From Platycnemis pennipes (taxonomy: Eukaryota > Arthropoda > Insecta > Odonata > Platycnemididae): 64,000 bases of DNA. Where the stretch lies: contig OW121852.1 of NCBI GenBank assembly GCA_933228895.1, positions 121,267,544 through 121,331,543 on the forward strand. Direction: 5' to 3'. Under the pieces are notes generated by a model. It worked only from the letters and a program-made list of their open reading frames with translations. It did no database searches and was not told where the DNA came from. Position 1 is the first letter of the stretch. Every line of letters starts with the position of its first letter. Positions 57,666 through 64,000 of this stretch are shown piece by piece. The translations under genes were made by a program, and so were the position numbers.

Positions 57666-58496
57666 CACTGCAGGGGCGGAATTTCGGCAAATGAAAAATT
57701 AAATTTTAGTGACAAACCTACGATTATTATGGTAGTCTCTTGGTTAGTGTTTTGATGGACTACTCTATTCTGGAGTAATTATTACTAACCACACTTTTCA
57801 TAGTGCTCTCTTCCCTATATTGTTTCTGTATTTGAGAGAAATTTAAAAATATAGTTCTCACGTGAACTTGAAGATTGTATCTCTTCATTCCTTCTTTATT
57901 GCTCTTCTTCCCTCTTCGTCTTGTTAGGAATTTTCCTTCTTCAACCGCCATCAGCGGTAAAAGAAGGAAAATGTGGCGCATTTAGACTGGTATTTTTGAC
58001 TGTTCGTTAAAAATGTTTTTGTGAAATACTTTCACAATGTGTTAGCGATCACTTCACATTTAAGTTCATGTATGATAACGAAATCATCGGCGCAACCCGT
58101 CTTACGAACCCTTTTTTTTTATTTCTATTGGTGTTTGTTGTCTCAAATAGTGTCTTGAACGCTTAAATAATATTCATGGTGGATATATGTCACTCGATGT
58201 TCTTAAATGACGTTATTTTTCGTAAGATTATATTTAATTGTCAAAACCCGAACCGCGTGTACGACTTAGGAATACCGTGATCTCAGTGCGGATATGAATA
58301 TATGTATCAGAGCGTGTGGTGAGAATAAAAATGTTGCTTGTTTTAAGAAAGAATGTTACGATGATCTTGTTTTCGCAATTCGCGTATTACAAAAACTGTG
58401 ATGAGAATGAATTTAGACATTTGGTTAAACATTAGGTTAAAAACATAAGTTTCAAGATAGTTTTAAGCCATTCTGCTTTCCGATGATGCCAGAAAA
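57666..58496. other. Gene-free background
   Basis: AT-rich, nothing recognised. Confidence 0.5.
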
Positions 58497-59341
58497 TATT
58501 ATTATTATTAGTTGCGCGTGGACCCTGTTGGATCACGCAAAGCATTATGACTCAGTTCTTTCCTAGTTACTTTCTTATCTTCCACACTTCTCTCATTCTT
58601 TCTCCATGTATTCTCTTTCTCTACTCCGTCCACTTTGTCCCCGGTCTCTTTGGGTCTTCATTCTCTGACATCACGTTCCACTGATATATCTTATTTCTAT
58701 AGGTGTTTCTGTTTTCAATATCTGTAGGGTCTATTTGAGCTCTTTCTAGATCACTTATGACTTGTGCCATCCATGGTATTGTTGATTTGACGCCTTGTAA
58801 ATATGTAACGACCATCTTGATAAGTCTTGTCGGTGGGAGTCTATTGATGTGTTCGAAAAATTGCAGTCTTCTTTTTTTGATATCCGCCGCTAGGTTGGAC
58901 ATCTTCTCTGTGGTTTTCGTGGAGTGCAGTGTGTACCCATCTTCTGTTAATTTTGGGCCGAAAATTGTCCTCATGATTTATCGCTCTTCTTTTAGTATGT
59001 TCTCCATGTCTCTTTTTATGTGAAGTGTAAGAGTTTCGCTTGCGTAAAGTGCTTCCGGCTTGATTACAGTGTTGTAATGTCTGATCTTTGTGTTTATGGA
59101 AATGCATTAATTGCTATAAATATTGTATGTCTTGCCGTATGCCCTTTTCATTTTCTCTAATCGAGTCTTCTGTGCATTCTTCTCTCCTCCTGTAGGTTCA
59201 AGGATCTCGCCTAGGTAAAGTGTGTGACTCTTTTTATCTTGCCGTATTTTGAGTTCAATGTTTCGATGTTTAGTTTTGAGCAAGTGAATGTGGTCCTTTA
59301 CCATATTTTTTATTGCTAGATCTGATAGAGTTTGTAAAATA
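58497..59341 (-). pseudogene. Decayed non-LTR retrotransposon, reverse-transcriptase C-terminal part
   Basis: The minus strand reads one degenerate protein from about 59341 to 58560. It has a KTKH...RNIELKIRQ stretch, YLGEILEPTGGEKNAQKT, a RHYNTVIKPEALYASETL block, MRTIFGPKLTEDGY, RRLQFFEHINRLPPTRLIK and a DLERAQIDPTDIENR end with PGTKWTEERK. This block order (YLG motif, LYASE, R-x-I-x-GP, RR-LQF-x-H-x-R) is that of the RT thumb and C-terminal domain of non-LTR elements. At least two stops and a likely frame change are present, so it is dead. It is 5'-truncated. The 3' end is near 58497, where ATTATTATTATTAG on the plus strand is an (AAT)n-type tail. The clade is not assigned. Confidence 0.8.
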
Positions 59342-59758
59342 AAAAGACCAGTATTTTTCTGTTTTTTGATCCGTCAATTATTTTTCGAGTTATAAGCGGC
59401 GAAAAACTGATGTTTTTAACCCTTTCGGAAAAGTGGGCGTGGTGCAACCTCTGACGTCATTGACTTCGTCCAATCACAACAGAGCCCGCGAAGCTAATTC
59501 GCCTTATCGCAAAGGGGGGGAAACAGCTGACTCTGCCAATAGGAGCGATTGCGACATAATCTGTGTGAGGAGATCTTCTGAGAACCCCCCTCCACTCATT
59601 TCCCTCCCCATAAAAGCAGTCAAGGACGGGAGAAAAATGACTGCAGTACATGCAAAGCTCTGCAATAATTCCATCTTCACCCGAAGTCCTGTTATTTTTC
59701 AGTCTGTGTATGTGTCTGTGGATCTCTATTTGTGTTGGTGGTGGTGACTCTGGGAGAA
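59342..59758. other. Unclassified GC-shifted block beside the LINE
   Basis: About 400 bases of balanced sequence with a GCGGCGAAAAACTGATG string, a GACGTCATTGACTTCGTCC patch and a TATA-like CCATAAAAGCAGTC (59607). A 104-codon plus frame (59433-59747) is open but domainless. It may be an interspersed repeat or a small promoter. Only one copy is present, so repeat status cannot be seen here. Confidence 0.25.
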
Positions 59759-59790
59759 TATATATATATAAATTATATAATATATATAAT
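59757..59790. repeat. AT dinucleotide microsatellite
   Basis: ATATATATATAAATTATATA and following AT-only sequence; a simple, interrupted (AT)n repeat. Confidence 0.8.
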
Positions 59791-60500
59791 GCCAGAACAT
59801 ATTTATATTTTTAAATTCCTTGAAAAAAAGATATTTACGTTTTAGCACAATTAGGTTTAATGGAGCTCATTTTCTGTACCACGACCTTTGGGATTGTGCG
59901 GCCATCGAGTTTTGAGACCTACCTCACGCCCGAAAATTTCGGTAATCGAATCGATTCCATAAGGAGGATTGATGCAAAGTAGTTCAATTTGTATAATTCC
60001 TGCAAAAAAAACTCAATGCAAATAATTCCTGAGAACTCAAAACAAAAATTTTTTAGCTTGTTCTGTAATTTTTTTAACCTTCCTGCGTAGTAATAATTAT
60101 TTTAAAAGCCTTGTTACTCATAATTTCATCCTGTTTATTTCCTTTCCTATTTTCTCCTTCTTTTTGCGTTGCGTAAATGACATAGTCAGTGAAGTATGAC
60201 ATATAGTAAAAGTATGTACAAAGTAGCAAAGACAGTTTGTTAATGAGGACATATTCATAATTCATTTACAATGCCTATTTTTAGTTATTTTATAAGGCGG
60301 ATAAGGAGCAACATATATATCTCCTGCCGACAATAATCCTTTCTTCTTCGTTGATTATTTACAACGTTTACATGGAGGTGCTCGTGTTTATTTGCACTAA
60401 TATCTCTATTGACTTTAACCATAAACAAACAATGTGCTTCACTGTAAGCTCAGTATGCGTTATCATTATTCTGCGAAAAAATTCTATTCATTGATACGTT
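59791..60500. other. Gene-free background
   Basis: AT-rich, no supported feature. Confidence 0.5.
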
Positions 60501-60504
60501 ATTC

Positions 60505-60575
60505 ATCGTTTTAGGCTTTGCTTTGAGAACCGGGTTCGACTCCTGGGCGAAGTGGATGATTTTATTTTTGTTATT
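60505..60575 (+). mobile_element. Possible degraded tRNA-derived SINE segment
   Basis: The B-box-like GGGTTCGACTCC (60533-60544) is followed by TGGGCGAAGTGGATG. The expected A box upstream is not convincing, so this may be a truncated SINE or a chance match. Confidence 0.3.
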
Positions 60576-60818
60576 CTTGACCCATTTAGGTAACTTTTAC
60601 GGCCCTACCTCTCTAGTGATGGATAAGCATATATTATGAATTTGGTAATATAGTTTTTAGGTATCTTTTACATATCTGCATAGACTTCTAAATGCAAAAG
60701 AAAATAGTTTTCAATTTGCGTAAACTTATTCTCAGGTATTATGTAAAAGTTGAAACTTGTAGCGTCTGCCTTGCATAATTTTAATTCATAAGTATTGTAT
60801 CTGTTATTCCATATATGC

Positions 60819-60893
60819 AGAACATGATATGCAGTGCATGCGATTTTTCATTCCCTGTCGTACACCTTAGAGATGGCTTGCAGGTTAATCTAT
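60819..60893 (+). repeat. Family B fold-back repeat, right-end fragment
   Basis: It shares the GATATGCAGTGCATG lead-in with the 4975 copy, then TTCATTCCCTGTCGTACACC and GATGGCTTGCAGGTTAATCT. The GTAGAT tail is eroded. Confidence 0.6.
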
Positions 60894-61917
60894 AGGACTT
60901 TGCGTGGCTCTTTGCATTTTCGCCATGTGCGTTGCTTTGGGTGACAAATTTTTCCCTGCTGTTTCAACCAGCTTCTTCGATCTGAAGGCCCTTTTTGGAA
61001 TGCCGATGAAATAATATAATAAAGGTACTCCCTGTAGAGAGCATATTGGCATTGGCATTCCAAACTCTTACCCGGAATCGAAATTGTGAATGAAAATATG
61101 TAACTACTCAACCTATTAACGCAGTGTCTCTATCATAATGAATTTCTCTCGATCATTTATTCACACTCCTAGTTGAACCTCTCTTTATCTGGACGTCACT
61201 ATAACGTCATATCACTCGAAGATCTAATATTTTCTTGTTATGCCTTGCATTCGTGTTGCCCGGCAAGCGCTACTCTCTCATTATACTCCATGAAGTCTCC
61301 ATTAGTTGACATGTTATTGAATTGACTTAATGTGAGTGGTTGCATGTTTTGACTGAACAACGTAGTGTTTCCTCTAAATGCATTCCTGCCGGCAGGTGTT
61401 TTGATCAATCAAGTGTCTAGTGCTGTGATGGCCACCTGCACCGTCGATCAAGGGGGCGTTCTTCGCTTTGCAAATGCCAATCAAGATTCGTTTTGTTCTC
61501 TTCCCTGTCCAAATAGTAATGCTTTCTTGTTTAGCCAACGGTGAATTTAAATGTACTCAGAAATTGGATTTACTTGTATGTCAGCTTTGGGCAGAGAATG
61601 CTTATTAACCTCTGCATTAATTTTTACATGAAAGCATCAATTTTTAAATAATTATGAATACCTAATTGTAAAATCATAACTTTGTCTCTTTGTCTTGAAG
61701 TTAGTCTTTTTTTTCACAGGATTCCGATTTAGACGGGATAATGTTACTGATTATGTTGTTGGTAAATGCATGGAAATTAGCGAGAATGATGATTCTGGTA
61801 CTAGCAATGGCTGATCTAGATGGTAGTATGTATTAGACTTGAGTTTTAAGTGCTGTAATAAGGTTATATCGCACCGTATAACATTATTTCTTAGTCCTAA
61901 AGCAAATGTAACTTCCA
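60894..61917. other. Gene-free background
   Basis: No supported feature. A 73-codon minus frame (60890-61111) is featureless. Confidence 0.5.
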
Positions 61918-61995
61918 TGGCTGGAGCAGGATTTCAAACCGGGGACTTTTATATTGACTAACCTACTCGTTACCAAGCTACCACTTCTGTATACA
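61918..61995 (-). mobile_element. tRNA-like SINE head next to a hairpin
   Basis: On the minus strand an A-box-like AAGTGGTAGCTTGGTAACGA (61986-61967) and a B-box-like GGTTTGAAATCC (61940-61929) stand at tRNA spacing. They are followed by TGCTCCAGCC. The 5' end lies only a few bases from the inverted repeat at 62000-62126, so the two may form one composite element (head plus hairpin). Confidence 0.55.
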
Positions 61996-61999
61996 TTCC

Positions 62000-62126
62000 A
62001 CACACAAACTTTATTAACTTCGGCCATTGTTTCGACGAGTAAATGTCATTATCAAATGTCATCATAGTCACCTTGATAATAATATTTACATGTCGAAACC
62101 TTGTTCGAAGTTAATAAAGTGTGTGT
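62000..62126. mobile_element. Penelope-like terminal inverted hairpin (degenerate)
   Basis: The left arm 62000-62055 (ACACACAAACTTTATTAACT to ATTATCAA) and right arm 62073-62126 (TTGATAATAATATTTAC to GTGTGTGT) are imperfect inverse copies over about 54 bases with a 17-base loop. Each arm carries a TGTCGAAACC/GTTTCGACGAG string like the GAAAC..GTC side of a hammerhead. The right arm has TTGATAATAAT where CTGATGATG would be expected. I read it as a decayed relative of the 33.85 kb element. The catalytic box is broken, so activity is unlikely. Confidence 0.5.
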
Positions 62127-62590
62127 AAGAAATGCACATCGCGGCTTTTCATTTCCTACCAGTTCTAGCTTGTGAATAGTTTATGTTAGCATCAAAAATA
62201 ACCACAAAACTATTCACATTTTAGTTACCGATGACTTACTTTCGTTGCCCATGGCTGGTTTTCGTGTTATAATCATATATTACCCTCATAGGTCTGAAAG
62301 TATAAATTCATCACTTCATTTCAGTCTCATAGAATATTTTTTCATTACAATCTTTTGCCTGTTCGGTTCTCTTGTGTCTTTTACCACTGCTTACTGGAAT
62401 TTTTGGCTTTTCATTGGTATCTTTAGTGTAGAAAACCATAGATTTAGACTGGAATAAGAATAGCAAAATTCCTTCGTGAGATATCTCATCTCATCTTTTG
62501 TGTTTCAGCAGTTGAAACACCAGTTTCTCAACTTTGGAAAACTCAAAAAAAAACTTTGGTGTCTTCACTGCGTTGAACCAAATGCCACCG
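62127..62590. other. Gene-free background
   Basis: AT-rich, nothing supported. Confidence 0.5.
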
Positions 62591-63260
62591 TTTGCTATTC
62601 TTTTCCGTTTTTACCGACCATTTAACGGGATCTGCGTGCGCCATACGCATTAATACCTGCGCGGGAAACCTGCCACGCTTCCAGAGAAAACAAGGTGGTG
62701 GAGTACACACACCGTTCATTTCGCCAGTCCTCGTGGGTCATCCCGGCCTGGGCATCTGGCTTTCGGAGCTGAAAACAATTCCGCGGCACAAGGACACACC
62801 GGGGGGAAATAATGGTCGACGCGATCCAGATTTCGAGTTTCGGTTGCAGTTTTATGAGCGATAAGAGGCACGTGGTCGGCCTCCCTCGGCCCCGAGCTAC
62901 TCCCGGACTCGTCGAACAAATCAGCAATCCGGGTGGAAAAAAGATTTATTCCCTGGCGGCGGCTGATCGCCGTGACTGCTTCCTTCCCTCAGTCTGCTCC
63001 CCTTTCAATCGATACTTCCTCCGACACGGCGGCGCTTTGCCTCATTCCCCTGTTGAAGAAAAAAAAACACTTCCCGGCGATTAATCTCCTAATCCAAACG
63101 CGTCACGCATTTCTGGTCCGCGCCACTGCAATGCTAATCCACATCACGAGTTTCTTTATCTCAGAACACATCTCTCTCCTCTACTTTCTCTCTCTCTCTT
63201 CACTTCGATTTCGCTGCCAATCGTGTCATCGTAGCGTTCCACTCATTACTCCAATACGCA
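62591..63260. promoter_or_regulatory. GC-balanced patch, candidate regulatory element
   Basis: About 670 bases of even composition with CpG words (GCGTGCGCCATACGC, GGCGGCGGCTGATCGCCG) between AT-rich flanks. Frames on both strands (67-112 codons) overlap and contradict one another and show no domain. It resembles the patches at 39.9 and 54.4 kb. It could be an enhancer or promoter; coding is unlikely. Confidence 0.3.
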
Positions 63261-64000
63261 GAGTCCTATAGGGCGAGATAGCTTTTGTGAGTTTAAGTGG
63301 TCAGTACGAATGTGGGAACAATGCTATTCTGAATCGTGTCTACGCCCGACGTTGCCATGCTGATAATAATTTCGATAGAATTGAAAAGACTATAGTGTTG
63401 ATTGAAAACTCAAAGTTGAATAATTCAGGGGGATTGACCTGATGGAAACTCGCTCTTCAAGCACATTTAAACGACATGGTAATAGAGAAATTCTGAGCTG
63501 CTAGCCAAGGTTTTGTCTGACTTGCTAAAGGGAGCCAAGTATCGTTAGTGTAATAGTCCAAGTGGTCGCTTACGCCGTTAAGGATAGATAATGCAACTAA
63601 AAAGTAGCTCAGTGTCTTTGAAATACAGAATTAGAAAATGAAGCACAACTAACCAATTTTACGTCATACTCATTGAAAAGATGAAAACCGATGGTTTGGA
63701 AGTTGCTAAGTAAATAATGTTCTCCTGTTAGGTTAGCAGTAAATGACTCATATTATGAGCGCTATGCATATCATTCATTTTCTTTGAGTGTCGGAATTGC
63801 TGCATTTTCATGCTAAGAGTATGATATAGCTTTTCTTCCCTGTGTATACTCGAGAAGGAAAACGAAATTGGGGTGCTTGGTATTCTCCTACACTTCTCCT
63901 TCTCACATTGAGCACGAACCTGGTATGTATTCCAATTGATATTTGATTCTTCATTCAAACTTTGTACCCAAGTGCTACGGAAATATCTAAGAATTCGAGT
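63261..64000. other. Gene-free background
   Basis: AT-rich. A 76-codon minus frame (63728-63958) shows no motif. Confidence 0.5.

Noticed and set aside
1..64000. Bacterial or phage features (operons, ribosome-binding sites, CRISPR, attachment sites)
   Set aside because: No dense long frames, no regularly spaced repeats, and many eukaryotic SINE, LINE and MITE signatures.
1..64000. Integrated virus or LTR retrotransposon
   Set aside because: No long direct repeats at kilobase spacing, no gag/pol-type frames and no viral domains were recognised.

Overview
This window is eukaryotic nuclear DNA, most likely from an arthropod and probably an insect with a large, repeat-rich genome. The evidence is the absence of closely packed open frames, the AT-rich background with short GC- or pyrimidine-rich islands, several unrelated tRNA-derived SINEs, non-LTR retrotransposon debris, a Penelope-like/hammerhead element, and hAT-like and other inverted-repeat MITEs. 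The species cannot be fixed from the sequence alone. I found no complete protein-coding gene, no RNA gene, no bacterial-style operon and no CRISPR array. The window reads as an intergenic region or the interior of very large introns.

Layout. Bases 1-12000 are AT-rich background with C/T-rich tracts (about 2.4, 3.8, 5.6, 10.7 and 11.7 kb), a G-run block at 10.5 kb and the first copies of a fold-back repeat, called family B here (3.6, 4.2, 5.0 and 6.6-7.0 kb). Bases 12180-13806 and 18731-20450 are the two CpG-rich islands most like promoters. The first ends at a plausible plus-strand splice donor. The second holds a possible minus-strand first coding exon of 27 codons ending at a consensus donor. 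A long-TIR MITE pair lies between them (17753-18135). Bases 20450-33000 are mostly unremarkable, with a 52-bp palindromic insertion (21981-22032), two SINE family A copies (23.7 and 28.4 kb), a MITE (27.4 kb) and C- or G-rich tracts (24.7, 30.5 and 31.9 kb).

Bases 33260-34123 hold the strongest mobile-element evidence. A minus-strand LINE fragment carrying a reverse-transcriptase motif is followed by a small element with a hammerhead-ribozyme-like core, 30-bp inverted repeats and a 14-bp target-site duplication. Bases 34-42 kb are gene-free, with several GC-balanced patches rich in TAATTA-type sites that could be cis-regulatory. Bases 42175-44860 are a nest of repeats: a SINE abutting a hAT-like MITE, a perfect 83-bp tandem duplication that copies the MITE's right end, another SINE A and a third SINE type. 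Bases 45-58 kb are mostly background with pyrimidine tracts. Bases 58497-59341 are a decayed minus-strand LINE (RT C-terminal part) with its tail. Bases 60.5-62.13 kb hold more tRNA-derived heads and a Penelope-like inverted hairpin.

The parts do not act as a pathway. Most of the recognisable content is retrotransposon and MITE debris around possible regulatory islands. The best candidate for something not obviously catalogued is the 33.85-34.12 kb hammerhead-like/inverted-repeat element, together with its more decayed relative at 62.0 kb.
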